A stretch of DNA of 64,000 nt, from NCBI GenBank assembly GCA_016708105.1, contig JADJGJ010000002.1:1046659-1110658 (forward strand), in the 5' to 3' direction. Below, piece after piece: positions 51,575-61,536 of this stretch. The position numbers and the translations under genes were made by a program. The stretch's first letter is position 1. Each line of letters begins with the position of its first letter. Under the pieces are notes generated by a model, which saw nothing but the letters and a program-made list of their open reading frames with translations, was not told the origin of the DNA and made no database searches. The DNA is from Crocinitomicaceae bacterium. Lineage in GTDB: Bacteria; Bacteroidota; Bacteroidia; Flavobacteriales_D; Crocinitomicaceae.

Positions 51575-54500
51575 TTATCTCAACAAGACAACATGACCTG
51601 TGCGAGTATGTCTTTTATCTGACATGGTTTCTTTGAAATCAATTTTCCAAACGTAAACATCGTCCTGAACAAGACCTTGATCAGAATAAGTTCCATTCCA
51701 GCCTACGGTGGCATTAAATGATTCAAATATTAATTCACCCCACCGGTTAAAAATCATCAAATGATAATCATACGGGTCAAAACCTGAAGTGAAAACGGGT
51801 TGAAATATCTCGTTGTATTCATCGCCATCCGGTGTAAATGCATTGGGTACATAAAAAATTATTTGATCTTGGATTTGAATAATACTCTGTGCTGTGTCCT
51901 CACAAACTGAATTGCTGACAATGAGTGTGACGATATAATTACTTCCCGGAGTTCCGGAATAACTATGTGAAGGATTTTCGTCTGAACTTTGTGTACCGTC
52001 ACCAAATGACCAATGGTATGATGTGGCGCCGATAGAGTTATTGTCAAAGATGACTTCTGAATTCAGCATGTCCGGCTGTTGCGGATTGTAGGTGAAAGTA
52101 GCAACCAGTGTATCAAAAACATCAATGTAATTGGTATATAAAACCAGCGCATTGCAGCCGTTGTCATCTGTGTAAGATAAGCTTACATCATATTGTCCGG
52201 ATGTTGTGTATTGTGTTGTTCCATTCATTCCGATGCCAGAATTACCATTTCCAAAATTCCAAAAAAATGTTCCTGATGATGATGTATTGGAGACAGAAAA
52301 ATTTACAATCAATGGGGCACATCCGGCGTTCACATCAGCATTGAAATTTGGTTGTGGATTAGGGTTTACAATAACACTTACACCATCGCTTGCTTCGCAT
52401 CCTGCTATTGAAGTTCCTGTTACAGTGAATGTGTAAGTGCCGGGCAGAAGTATTACTGAAACGCCATTCATCATTCCTTGATCCCATGAATAAAAATCAG
52501 CACCTGAAGCGTTCAATGTGACCGGTATATCTTCACAGACAGAAATATCATTACCTGCATCAATTGTTGGAAGCGGAATTACAAGAATATTGGTTATCCA
52601 AATACTATCACATCCTGAAATACTGGTAAATGTGGATTGATACTGCTCATCTGATATAATATTAAAATGAATGGTGCCATCAGGAAAAGTATAATTTTCA
52701 CCCATGCACAAAGAAATATTTTCTGTTTGCTGATAAATTGGGTTCACTGAAATTTGACTTGTAATCAATGAATCACACCCGTTGATGGATGCAAGAACGG
52801 AAGTCTGTGTAGTAAAACCGCTAATAATTTGTGTTGTTCCGTCAGGAAAAGTGTAAGACGAATTTTCACACACTGTTACGTTCACCAAAGTATTTGAAGA
52901 TGGAATCATGGTAACTTGTGTTGTGATCACGCTGTCACAGCCGGCTGTGGTGAATAAGTTTGATATATAGGTTGTATTACTAGTGATTGTTTGAATTGTT
53001 CCATCCGGGAACTGATGATTTTCTCCTTCACAAATAGTTAAAAATTCTGTATTTGTAAAAGAAGAATTCACTAAAATATTTGTTGTGACTAAACTATCAC
53101 ATCCTCCCATTGACATGAGAGTAGAAATATACGATTCATTGATGGTGATATTCGTGTGAACTGTTCCGTCAGCAAATGTATAATCAGATCCGGAACAAAT
53201 ATTTACGGTTTCACTAGTTGAAAATCCTGAAGTAACAAACAGATTTGTTGCAATGATACTGTCACAACCGGAAAAGGTATTCAAGATGGAAAAATAAGTC
53301 TCATCAAGCAAAATATTTGTATGCGTTATTCCATCCGGAAAAGTATAATCAGTGCCTGTGCAAATTGTAACATCCACTGAAATATTTATTGTTGAGTTCA
53401 CCGTAATAGTTAATGTAGTTGTGTTTGCGCATTGTCCTGCATCAGGTGTAAATGTATACAGTGTAGTAGTGGTATTGTCAAGAGCCGGTGACCAGCTTCC
53501 TGTGATTCCATTGTTTGAAGTTGTTGGCAAAGCAGCTAAGGCATCACCTGCACAAATTGGAGCCACAGCAGTGAAGGTTGGAGTGATTGATGAGTTTACA
53601 GTAATAGTTAATGTAGTTGTGTTTGCACACTGTCCTGCATCAGGTGTAAATGTATACAGTGTAGTGGTGGTGTTGTCAATTGCCGGAGACCAGCTTCCTG
53701 TGATTCCATTGTTTGATGTTGTTGGTAAAGCAGCTAAGGCATCACCTGCACAAATTGGAGTAACAGCAGTGAAGGTTGGAGTGACAGAAGAATTCACCGT
53801 AATAGTTAATGTAGTTGTGTTTGCGCATTGTCCTGCATCAGGTGTAAATGTATACAGTGTAGTAGTGGTATTGTCAAGAGCCGGTGACCAGCTTCCTGTG
53901 ATTCCATTGTTTGAAGTTGTTGGTAAAGCAGCTAAGGCATCACCTGCACAAATTGGAGTAACAGCAGTGAAGGTTGGAGTGACAGAAGAATTCACCGTAA
54001 TAGTTAATGTAGTTGTGCTTGCGCATTGTCCTGCATCAGGTGTAAATGTATACAGTGTAGTAGTGGTATTGTCAAGAGCCGGAGACCAGCTTCCGGTAAT
54101 TCCATTGTTTGATGTTGTTGGTAAAGCAGCTAAGGCATCACCTGCACAAATTGGAGTAACGGCAGTGAAGGTTGGAGTGATTGATGAGTTTACAGTAATA
54201 GATAATGTAGTTGTGTTTGCGCATTGTCCTGCATCAGGTGTAAATGTATAAAGTGTAGTAGTGGTATTGTCAAGAGCCGGTGACCAGCTTCCGGTAATTC
54301 CATTGTTTGACGTAGTTGGCAAAGCGGCCAGTGCATCACCTGCACAAATTGGAGCAACAGCAGTGAAGGTTGGAGTGACAGATGCACCTAAACTATTCAC
54401 AGTTGTGTTGGCAGACAATTCACATCCAGTTCCGTTTTGATCAATGATTGTAAAAGTGAAGTTGTCAGCACATAGTCCGGACGCGTTGTTAGTTCCTTGA

Positions 54501-55438
54501 CCAGAACCGGGCGCCGGGCTCCATGACATAGTGTATAAACCTGAACCACCTGTAACGGTAGCTGCAATGGATCCATCACATGACCCTGCACACGTTTCAT
54601 CAGTTGGGCTCAACGTGATAACCGGCGGATCGCAAGAAGCATTCATTGCTCCCACACAAGATGATTGAGATGGATTAAGTGAACCTGGCGATTGCTGAGT
54701 TGAAGCAGAACCATCAATCCATGATGTTTGATTAAAAAAATCACAGTCATCTGCAAAGTACACTTCTCCTGATGCGCTGCCTGAACCCATGTAAATATCT
54801 CCAAGAGAATTTGTAGGACCCCAGCCAACAGAAAAAACCGGAGTGGTGGTATTGGAAGGTTCATATATTTGAAAACCATCCGCCGTATTTGCCATGGAGA
54901 TTGGAGTCCAACTACCACCGCTGATCCATCCCGTTGTTGCATATGATCCATCACTTGAACTTGGCAATGTGTTATGTCTGTCAAATAATGTTGATGAAAT
55001 AGGAATGACTAGTGTGCAGTTACCGTCGGCCATAGAAATATCTTGCGCCGGCATGCTGCCATTAATATCTGCATCATTATAAATTACAATCAATGTACCC
55101 GCCGGAATGCATGACCAAAACGGATCATTAGCAAATCTGCATGCTCCTGAAGCAATACCTACTCCACTGGTAGGTGCTCCGTTCAGATATCCATTGTTAT
55201 CATCAAAAATATAACCCTGCAGGTCAATGCATGTTGGCGTATCATCACAGTAAATAAGTGGTGGACCCGTAACCAGAAACTCCACATATTCTTTACTGCC
55301 TGAAGGTCCTTGAGAAACTTCATTAATGACAATATTCTGTGATCTGACTGAAAAACCTGAATGAATAAAAATGACAATGAAGATGAAAAACCCGGGGTTA
55401 AAAATCTTATTGATCTTACTATTTACATGAGAGTTCAT
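51575..55438 (-). CDS. Giant surface adhesin with lamin-tail-like, SprB-like and PKD repeats, T9SS type B sorting domain
   Basis: 1287 residues. Signal peptide to about 35; a lamin-tail-like domain (IVINEVSQGPSGSKEYVEFL, about 35-265); a SprB-like repeat (ETCAGSCDGSIAATVTGGSG, about 280-350); five near-identical 66-residue units; six divergent units with the 'YTFPDGT.H' and 'GCDS' motifs, about 45-60 residues each; two PKD domains (WNFGNGNSG, HWSFGDGTQSS) and a type B C-terminus (PNAFTPDGDEYNEIFQP, LMIFNRWGELIFE, DDVYVWKIDFKE). So it would be exported by T9SS and displayed or released. Confidence 0.93.
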   Translation of the reverse strand: MNSHVNSKINKIFNPGFFIFIVIFIHSGFSVRSQNIVINEVSQGPSGSKEYVEFLVTGPPLIYCDDTPTCIDLQGYIFDDNNGYLNGAPTSGVGIASGACRFANDPFWSCIPAGTLIVIYNDADINGSMPAQDISMADGNCTLVIPISSTLFDRHNTLPSSSDGSYATTGWISGGSWTPISMANTADGFQIYEPSNTTTPVFSVGWGPTNSLGDIYMGSGSASGEVYFADDCDFFNQTSWIDGSASTQQSPGSLNPSQSSCVGAMNASCDPPVITLSPTDETCAGSCDGSIAATVTGGSGLYTMSWSPAPGSGQGTNNASGLCADNFTFTIIDQNGTGCELSANTTVNSLGASVTPTFTAVAPICAGDALAALPTTSNNGITGSWSPALDNTTTTLYTFTPDAGQCANTTTLSITVNSSITPTFTAVTPICAGDALAALPTTSNNGITGSWSPALDNTTTTLYTFTPDAGQCASTTTLTITVNSSVTPTFTAVTPICAGDALAALPTTSNNGITGSWSPALDNTTTTLYTFTPDAGQCANTTTLTITVNSSVTPTFTAVTPICAGDALAALPTTSNNGITGSWSPAIDNTTTTLYTFTPDAGQCANTTTLTITVNSSITPTFTAVAPICAGDALAALPTTSNNGITGSWSPALDNTTTTLYTFTPDAGQCANTTTLTITVNSTINISVDVTICTGTDYTFPDGITHTNILLDETYFSILNTFSGCDSIIATNLFVTSGFSTSETVNICSGSDYTFADGTVHTNITINESYISTLMSMGGCDSLVTTNILVNSSFTNTEFLTICEGENHQFPDGTIQTITSNTTYISNLFTTAGCDSVITTQVTMIPSSNTLVNVTVCENSSYTFPDGTTQIISGFTTQTSVLASINGCDSLITSQISVNPIYQQTENISLCMGENYTFPDGTIHFNIISDEQYQSTFTSISGCDSIWITNILVIPLPTIDAGNDISVCEDIPVTLNASGADFYSWDQGMMNGVSVILLPGTYTFTVTGTSIAGCEASDGVSVIVNPNPQPNFNADVNAGCAPLIVNFSVSNTSSSGTFFWNFGNGNSGIGMNGTTQYTTSGQYDVSLSYTDDNGCNALVLYTNYIDVFDTLVATFTYNPQQPDMLNSEVIFDNNSIGATSYHWSFGDGTQSSDENPSHSYSGTPGSNYIVTLIVSNSVCEDTAQSIIQIQDQIIFYVPNAFTPDGDEYNEIFQPVFTSGFDPYDYHLMIFNRWGELIFESFNATVGWNGTYSDQGLVQDDVYVWKIDFKETMSDKRHTRTGHVVLLR
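53394..54383. repeat. Five tandem 198-bp coding repeats
   Basis: Copies begin at 53394, 53592, 53790, 53988 and 54186 on the plus strand. Each encodes 66 residues with the core TPICAGDALAALPTTSNNG on the minus strand. The period is exact. Differences are mostly single bases (for example AAAGCAGCTAAGG versus AAAGCGGCCAGTG), so the array has been homogenised or is young. Confidence 0.95.
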
Positions 55439-55719
55439 GAGAATAAAAACTCAAATGGCACTCGGCATGGTTTCATCCGTATTATAGTGAGCATAAAGTC
55501 GGAATCAAGGATATCATGCAAAGCTCTGGGTCAAAAGTAGGAGAGCAAGTTCAGTAAAAAATTAAATTAAAATTATGTTTGCATCAATTAGACGAACAGC
55601 TTTTTTTTTAAGATTAAATCCTACTTTCCAAATCAAATACCACAAAAAAGGTATTGTCCAAACACCTTGCTTATTCTACTTTTGACTCGTTAATTTAAAT
55701 TCAATCTAAATAAATACTT
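55439..55719. promoter_or_regulatory. Divergent promoter region of the adhesin and the DUF4856 operon
   Basis: 281 bases without a gene. On the plus strand, TTG (55654-55656), 20 bases, TACTTTTG (55677-55684) is a complete promoter for the DUF4856 operon. On the minus strand, TACTTTTG (complement of 55532-55539) is a -7 element for the adhesin, with TTT instead of TTG at -33. AATACC-N8-GGTATT (55636-55655) overlaps the plus-strand -33 element and could be an operator. Confidence 0.6.
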
Positions 55720-56862
55720 ATGAATAGAACACTGGTCATCTTGGGATTCAGCACCATGGCATTGCTGTCTTGTAAAAAAGAAGGTTGTACTGATTCAACC
55801 GCTTTGAATTATAATGAAGAGGCAAAAAAAGACGACGGTTCATGTGAATATTTTCAACTCACTGTTCCAACCACTTATTCATTTACAGACGGAACGAATA
55901 ACACCGTGAGTTATGGCGGTCAAACTGAAAGATTGGATCAGTTAACAGAAATGACCACGTATATGAAAACCGGAACAACCGGCGTGTTGACCTATCAGGC
56001 ACTGACCGATATGTTTGCCAATACCGGCGGAAACGGAGGCGGAAATTTCAGCTTTACTTCAACAAAAAAATTAATGGATAAATGTCTCGCGGCAGATACA
56101 TCATTATTTATTGATTACATGGATAGTCTTGCCATTGCCTCACAAGATTACGCATCTACCGCAACCGATGGACAAGCAGGAACACTTACAAGCGGAACTA
56201 GCACTTATTTATTTGCAGCGAATGGAATTGAGTACACACAATTAATTGAGAAAGGATTGATGGGGGCAGTTTTCATGTACCAATCAACTCAGGTATATTT
56301 TGGATCAGGAAAAATGAATGTTGACAATACAACCCCGGTTGATGCCGGTGCCGGAGAATATTATACTGAAATGGAACATCATTGGGATGAGGCGTTTGGA
56401 TATTTTGGTGTGCCGGTAGATTTTCCAACCAATACAAGCGGTATTCGTTTCTGGGGAAAATATTGCAATAGCCGCAACGGAGATTTAGGATGCAACGCAG
56501 TTATGATGAATGGATTTTTACGTGGTCGTGCTGCTATATCGCAAGATGCATTAGATATTCGTGATGAAGAAATTTTAAACATCCGCAAAATGTGGGAAAA
56601 AATTTCTGCCCGTCAGGCATTGCAGTATTTAGAAGATGCCAAGAGTAATTTTGGTGTTGATAACGCATTATTTTTGCATGAGTTGTCAGAAGCTTACGCA
56701 TTTATCATGTGTCTGAAATATGTACCGCTTGAAACTAGAGTGATTACCTATACTGAAATTGAAACATTGCTAGATACCCATATTGGAGCAGATTTTTGGC
56801 AGGTTACACAAGCTGATTTGACTAACGCCATTAATTCATTAAATAGTATTTACGGATTTTAA
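55720..56862 (+). CDS. DUF4856 lipoprotein
   Basis: 380 residues. Signal peptide with lipobox ALLSC near 17. The Bacteroidota motif GCTDSTALNYNEEAKKDDGS with CEY (about 22-44) follows the Cys, then the DUF4856 domain (QLTVPTTYSFTDGTNNTVSY, GYFGVPVDFP, WGKYCNSRN, a helical C-half). DUF4856 genes are commonly next to imelysin and TonB receptor genes, as here. Function unknown; a metal-uptake context is likely. It heads a three-gene operon with a good promoter. Confidence 0.88.
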   Translation: MNRTLVILGFSTMALLSCKKEGCTDSTALNYNEEAKKDDGSCEYFQLTVPTTYSFTDGTNNTVSYGGQTERLDQLTEMTTYMKTGTTGVLTYQALTDMFANTGGNGGGNFSFTSTKKLMDKCLAADTSLFIDYMDSLAIASQDYASTATDGQAGTLTSGTSTYLFAANGIEYTQLIEKGLMGAVFMYQSTQVYFGSGKMNVDNTTPVDAGAGEYYTEMEHHWDEAFGYFGVPVDFPTNTSGIRFWGKYCNSRNGDLGCNAVMMNGFLRGRAAISQDALDIRDEEILNIRKMWEKISARQALQYLEDAKSNFGVDNALFLHELSEAYAFIMCLKYVPLETRVITYTEIETLLDTHIGADFWQVTQADLTNAINSLNSIYGF

Positions 56863-56876
56863 AAAAAAGTAAACTT

Positions 56877-57947
56877 ATGTACCGAAGCAGTTTTCTGCTG
56901 ATATTGACTGCAACAATATTTTCAGCGTGTAAAGACGATAACAAAACTGAATTCGACCGCAAAGCCATGTTGTCCAACATGGCTTCTGCTGTTATAATTC
57001 CGGCATTCACAGATTTGAATAATGCCTTAGCTTTGTTGATTACGCGCACAGATGAATTTAATTCAAATCCAAACACAACTACACTCACTGCGCTAAGACA
57101 ACAATATGTTGAGTGTAATGTTTTTTATCAGCACTGCGCCATGTATAGTTTTGGACCTGCACAAGACTATGGTATCAAAGGTGCATTCAATACTTTTCCA
57201 ACAGATACCACAAAAATTGAAGCCAATATTACAGCCGGCACTTACACGCTGGGTTCAGTTGCAAACACTACAGCTATTGGTTTTCCGGCTATTGACTATC
57301 TCTTGTATTTTGGTGGTGATGCATTTGTAATTGCTAATTTTTCTACTGATGCGCTTGCTTCCAACAGAAAAATTTATCTAACTGATTTGGTTACAAAAAT
57401 GAAATCAGAATTACAACCTGTTCTTGATCAGTGGAACGGTGGATATAAAACAATATTTACATCTGCAGATGGAACTGATGTGAGCAGTTCTTGTTCATAC
57501 CTGTTGAATGAATTTGTGAAAGATATTGAACTGGTGAAGAATGCAAAAATTGGAATTCCAAGCGGACAACAAACCGGTGGTGCTACCTTGCCTGCTTATG
57601 TGGAAGGTTATTATTCCGGATTATCTAACACTTTCGCCCTTGAAAATTTATACGGTCTTGAAACGTGCTTTGTTGGTGGAAATGGATTAGGATTTGATGA
57701 TTACATCAGACATCAAGAAGGAGATGACGTCACCAATTCTTTGGCTGATCAAATTATTGCTCAATTTGATGTTTGTGAATCACTGGTAAATACGCTTGTT
57801 GATCCTTTGAGCGCAACAGTTGATACTGATTGGGCGTCGGTAAATAATGCATATCTCGAATTGAAAAAATTAGTCATTCTTACCAAAACTGATATGACCT
57901 CAGTACTTGGTTTATTAATCACTTATCAAGATAGTGACGGAGATTAA
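56877..57947 (+). CDS. Imelysin family lipoprotein (peptidase M75-like fold)
   Basis: 356 residues. Signal peptide with lipobox FSAC near 18 and the start 14 bases after DUF4856. Two imelysin helical bundles are visible. The segment usually GxHxxE reads GFPAID (about 135-140, YLLYFGG following), so the His is Pro and the Glu is Asp; this makes a peptidase function unlikely. Imelysin-like proteins are surface or periplasmic, and several are iron-regulated. The neighbouring TonB-dependent receptor supports an iron or haem role. Confidence 0.88.
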   Translation: MYRSSFLLILTATIFSACKDDNKTEFDRKAMLSNMASAVIIPAFTDLNNALALLITRTDEFNSNPNTTTLTALRQQYVECNVFYQHCAMYSFGPAQDYGIKGAFNTFPTDTTKIEANITAGTYTLGSVANTTAIGFPAIDYLLYFGGDAFVIANFSTDALASNRKIYLTDLVTKMKSELQPVLDQWNGGYKTIFTSADGTDVSSSCSYLLNEFVKDIELVKNAKIGIPSGQQTGGATLPAYVEGYYSGLSNTFALENLYGLETCFVGGNGLGFDDYIRHQEGDDVTNSLADQIIAQFDVCESLVNTLVDPLSATVDTDWASVNNAYLELKKLVILTKTDMTSVLGLLITYQDSDGD

Positions 57948-57968
57948 AAATTTACATGATCAACTAAA

Positions 57969-60389
57969 ATGAATTCATTGTACGCATACCTTATTATTTT
58001 TCTCAGCGGAATATCTGCTTACGGACAATGTAATTTATATGGTGAAATTTACGGCGATAAACAAGTAGCAGTTCCTTATGTGAAAGTGAGTCTGGTTCCC
58101 AAAGATACTTCACAAATTTTTACAGTTCTGGCTGATGAATTCGGAAGATATAAGTTTGAAAATATTTCATGTGGCGTCTATCTGTTAAAGGCAGAATCGA
58201 TGGGATATATAAGATTTGAAGATGAAGTTGTTATCAGCGAAAAATCACATGAAAAAAATATTTTTCTTGAGCCTGATCCTGAAGTTTTTGATCCGGTGAC
58301 CATCGTGTATGAATCTCCGTTTGAATCACAGCGCATGTCATTACTTGATGGGACCACGCTCACCCACGGAAAAAAAACTCAGGTAGTAGATATAGATAAA
58401 ATTCCTGCAAACGGAGCAACAAATAATGCACGTGAATTATATGCTACTGTCCCGGGTCTCAATATTTGGGAGAGTGACGGCGGAGGATTACAATTGGGCA
58501 TTGGCGCAAGAGGACTGAGTCCAAACCGTACAGAACATTTTAATACCAGACAAAATGGGTATGACATCAGTGCAGATGCATTAGGTTATCCTGAATCATA
58601 TTATACTCCACCTTCTGAAGCAATTCAATCAGTTCAGTTTATTCGCGGAGCGTCATCACTTCAATTCGGTCCGCAATTCGGTGGTATGGTCAATTTTAAA
58701 TTGCGCCCTGCGAGTCAAAAACCATTTGAGTACAGAGGAAATCATACATACGGGGCATATCAACTCATGAATACGTTCAATTCATTTTCCGGAACGATTA
58801 GCCGAAGGTTTTCATATTTGTTCTATTACAATTACAAAGCCGGTGATGGATGGAGAGCCAACTCCGGTTTTTCTCAACACAACGCATTTGGACAAATCTC
58901 TTGGCATTTCAGTGAAAACATGTTTGTGAGCACAGAGTATACCTATATGCATTATTTGGCACAACAAGCAGGTGGATTAACTGACGCCATGTTTAAAAAT
59001 GATCCGCGTCAATCAATTCGAGAACGAAATTGGTTCAGCGTTGATTGGAGAATATTAGCCATAAATTACCATTGGAAAGTATCGCACAAAATGTTGTTGG
59101 ATATTAAATTTTTCAAAGTTGACGCCAATAGGTATGCACTTGGAAACCTTGACAAAATTTCTCGACTTGATGATTATCTTGAACGTGATTTAATTGAAGG
59201 ACTTTTCTCTAATATGGGTATTGAATTGCGCTTGGTCAATCATTATCCTGTTGGAAAAAAAATGAAAGGCTCCATTGCTTACGGCGCAAGATTTTATCAA
59301 GGACAAACCACAAACCGACAAGGACTTGCTGATTCAACCAATCAGGCTAATTTTAACTTTCTAAATTCGGATGAATTAGAAGGATCTGATTATACTTTTC
59401 CATCCATGAACGTGGCCGGTTATTTTGAAAATATGCTTCAGCTTACTGATCACTTTTGGATTTCAGCCGGATTCAGATATGAGTACATTGATACCAAAGC
59501 AGCAGGCACGTATCGTGAAACGGTATATCATCCTCTCACCAATGAATTATTGTTTGATTCTGTTTACCATGAAAACAAATCAAATTGCAGATCTATCCTC
59601 TTGGGCGGAATAGGTTTTACTTGGAAAAAATTCAGAGACGCAGAAATTTATGGAAACATAGCACAGAATTATCGTGGAATTAATTTCTCAGATATTCGTG
59701 TAATCAATCCAAACATACAAGTTGATCCGGCAATGCAAGATGAAAAGGGATTTAATGCTGATCTTGGTATCAGGGCTACTGCTAAAAATCTAAGTTTTGA
59801 CATGAGTGGATTTTTTCTTTTTTACAATAATAAAATTGGCATGATAGATAAAAAAATATCCGATTATGAATATGTACGATTTAGAACCAACGTCGGTAAA
59901 GCATACAGCACAGGGCTTGAACTTTTTGGCGAATACAAACTTGATTTGAAATCAATAAAAAATAAAAGTCAAGCGTTGAGTTTTTTTGCTAACGTTTCAT
60001 TGGTTTATGCGCGATATGGTGAGAACGAGATCAGCGCGTATAGCAATAATTGGGTTGAGCTTGTGCCACCGGTAACAGCAAAAACCGGCATTCGTTATCA
60101 ATTTGGAAGCTGGCGTTTTTCTTACTTATGTTCATTTGTTGCCAAACAATTTTCAGAAGCAACCAATGCAAGTTTTGATCCAGATGCCATAGCCGGAATC
60201 ATACCTGCTTACTACGTGATGGATTATAACATGCACTATGAGTTGAACAAAAAAATAAATTTCAAAGCAGGAGTGAACAACCTAACCAATAATCACTATT
60301 TCACACGTCGTGCAACCGGATACCCCGGCCCCGGCATTATACCGTCAGATGGGATAAGTTTTTATTTTACTGTTGGGGTGGTTTTTTAG
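57969..60389 (+). CDS. TonB-dependent receptor (FecA-like)
   Basis: 806 residues. Signal peptide to about 19. A carboxypeptidase-like regulatory domain (CNLYGEIYGDKQVAVPYVKV) at 20-110; plug domain about 120-240 (ELYATVPGLNIWESDGGG, IGARGLSPNRTEHFNT, SVQFIRGASSLQFGPQFGG); and a 22-strand barrel ending YFTVGVVF with the terminal Phe. The plug GARGLSPNRTEHF resembles ferric-citrate-type receptors. It is the last gene of the DUF4856-imelysin operon (21-base gap). The ligand is inferred as a metal chelate and not shown. Confidence 0.92.
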   Translation: MNSLYAYLIIFLSGISAYGQCNLYGEIYGDKQVAVPYVKVSLVPKDTSQIFTVLADEFGRYKFENISCGVYLLKAESMGYIRFEDEVVISEKSHEKNIFLEPDPEVFDPVTIVYESPFESQRMSLLDGTTLTHGKKTQVVDIDKIPANGATNNARELYATVPGLNIWESDGGGLQLGIGARGLSPNRTEHFNTRQNGYDISADALGYPESYYTPPSEAIQSVQFIRGASSLQFGPQFGGMVNFKLRPASQKPFEYRGNHTYGAYQLMNTFNSFSGTISRRFSYLFYYNYKAGDGWRANSGFSQHNAFGQISWHFSENMFVSTEYTYMHYLAQQAGGLTDAMFKNDPRQSIRERNWFSVDWRILAINYHWKVSHKMLLDIKFFKVDANRYALGNLDKISRLDDYLERDLIEGLFSNMGIELRLVNHYPVGKKMKGSIAYGARFYQGQTTNRQGLADSTNQANFNFLNSDELEGSDYTFPSMNVAGYFENMLQLTDHFWISAGFRYEYIDTKAAGTYRETVYHPLTNELLFDSVYHENKSNCRSILLGGIGFTWKKFRDAEIYGNIAQNYRGINFSDIRVINPNIQVDPAMQDEKGFNADLGIRATAKNLSFDMSGFFLFYNNKIGMIDKKISDYEYVRFRTNVGKAYSTGLELFGEYKLDLKSIKNKSQALSFFANVSLVYARYGENEISAYSNNWVELVPPVTAKTGIRYQFGSWRFSYLCSFVAKQFSEATNASFDPDAIAGIIPAYYVMDYNMHYELNKKINFKAGVNNLTNNHYFTRRATGYPGPGIIPSDGISFYFTVGVVF

Positions 60390-60650
60390 GGCATTGTTTT
60401 CCTCTCTCCTCTTTCCTCTCTCCGCAAGAGAGAGGAAGTAGCGTTAGTTCAGACATTTCGCAAACCCTTGCGCCGTGGCTTTCCCCCTCTGGAGGGGGAT
60501 TAAGGGGGAGGAAAATGAAGTGACGTTAGTTCGAACATTCCGTAAACCCTTGCGCCGTGGCTTTCCCCCTCTGGAGGGGGATTAAGGGGGAGGAAAAAGA
60601 AGTGATGTTAGTTCGAACATTCCGTAAACCCTTGCGCCGTGGCTTTCCCC
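60390..60650. repeat. 82-bp tandem repeat array, left part, interrupted by the IS element
   Basis: After TonB, a hairpin CCTCTCTC-CGCAA-GAGAGAGG (60415-60435, no T-tract). Units of 82 bp start at 60438, 60520 and 60602. Each reads G-TGACGTTAGTTCG..., a GC-rich ACCCTTGCGCCGTGGC core and CCCCCTC-TG-GAGGGGG (perfect 7-bp arms). The third unit is cut at 60650 by the IS. No gene was seen. Confidence 0.9.
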
Positions 60651-60685
60651 TGGACCATACAAAGAAAACTGGAGGGTAAGTTAAG

Positions 60686-61534
60686 CTAAGCTGCATTGAT
60701 TAGTTTTTCAAATTCTTTTATCGTAAGATATCCAAGAACAGAATGTCGTCTGTGTTGGTTGTAAAACCCTTCGATGTATTCAAATATAGCCATTTCTGCT
60801 TCTTTTTGGTTCATGTAAGTTTTGCCATAAACTTCTTCGGCTTTTAATGTCTTAAAAAAGCTCTCTGCAACTGCGTTGTCCCAACAGTTTCCTTTTCTAC
60901 TCATGCTTCTTTCTATTATTTTACTTTTGTTCAATAAATTTACAAACTCATCGCAGGCATATTGAACACCGCGGTCAGAATGAAAAAGTAATTTTTCTTT
61001 TATCGGCCGGTTCCTAGTAGCCATTATCCATGCACGAATGATAGTTTCTTCAGTTAACAACGTTCTGCTCATCGACCAACCAACAACTTTGCGGTCAAAC
61101 AAATCAAGTATAACTGTCAAATACAACCATCCGTTTATTGTTCGGATGTACGTGATGTCTGACACCCAAACTTCATTTTTTCTGCTAACAATAAATTTTC
61201 TGTCCAGCTTGTTTGGAACAATTCTATAATTATGTTTGCTATCAGTTGTTGCCTTGAATTTTAATTTTTTTCTGGCTACTAAACCCATTGATTTCATTAA
61301 TGTTGCTACGGTTGGTTTGCTTATTTTGGTTCCATTTGAATTTAACTCAATTGTCAATCGAGGACTTCCATAACGCCCCTTAAAATGAGAAAATGTTTCT
61401 TTTACTCTTTGTCTAATTGGTTGCTGCCGCTGTATTACTTTTCCATCTGGATTCTTTTTCCAAATGTAAAATGACGCCACACTTAGTTTAAACATCCTGC
61501 ACATCTTCTCAACTGAAAATTCTTGTTTATTCAT
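60686..61534 (-). CDS. IS3-family transposase OrfB (integrase core)
   Basis: 282 residues from ATG, or part of an OrfAB fusion by -1 frameshift. HTH_21 region (QEFSVEKMCRMFKLSVASFYIW). The DDE catalytic triad is intact: Asp in VWVSDITYIRT, Asp in LLFHSDRGVQYA, Glu in NAVAESFFKTLKAE. The C-terminal YNQHRRHSVLGYLT pattern is typical. The reading frame continues upstream of the ATG through KGRSHLLQERREIYKF, as expected for a fusion. It appears functional. Confidence 0.95.
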   Translation of the reverse strand: MNKQEFSVEKMCRMFKLSVASFYIWKKNPDGKVIQRQQPIRQRVKETFSHFKGRYGSPRLTIELNSNGTKISKPTVATLMKSMGLVARKKLKFKATTDSKHNYRIVPNKLDRKFIVSRKNEVWVSDITYIRTINGWLYLTVILDLFDRKVVGWSMSRTLLTEETIIRAWIMATRNRPIKEKLLFHSDRGVQYACDEFVNLLNKSKIIERSMSRKGNCWDNAVAESFFKTLKAEEVYGKTYMNQKEAEMAIFEYIEGFYNQHRRHSVLGYLTIKEFEKLINAA

Positions 61535-61536
61535 AT

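Noticed and set aside
53352..54251. Plus-strand open frame of about 299 codons
   Set aside because: It is exactly antisense to the 198-bp repeats of the adhesin and has the same repeat period; its existence follows from the low-stop composition of the repeat.
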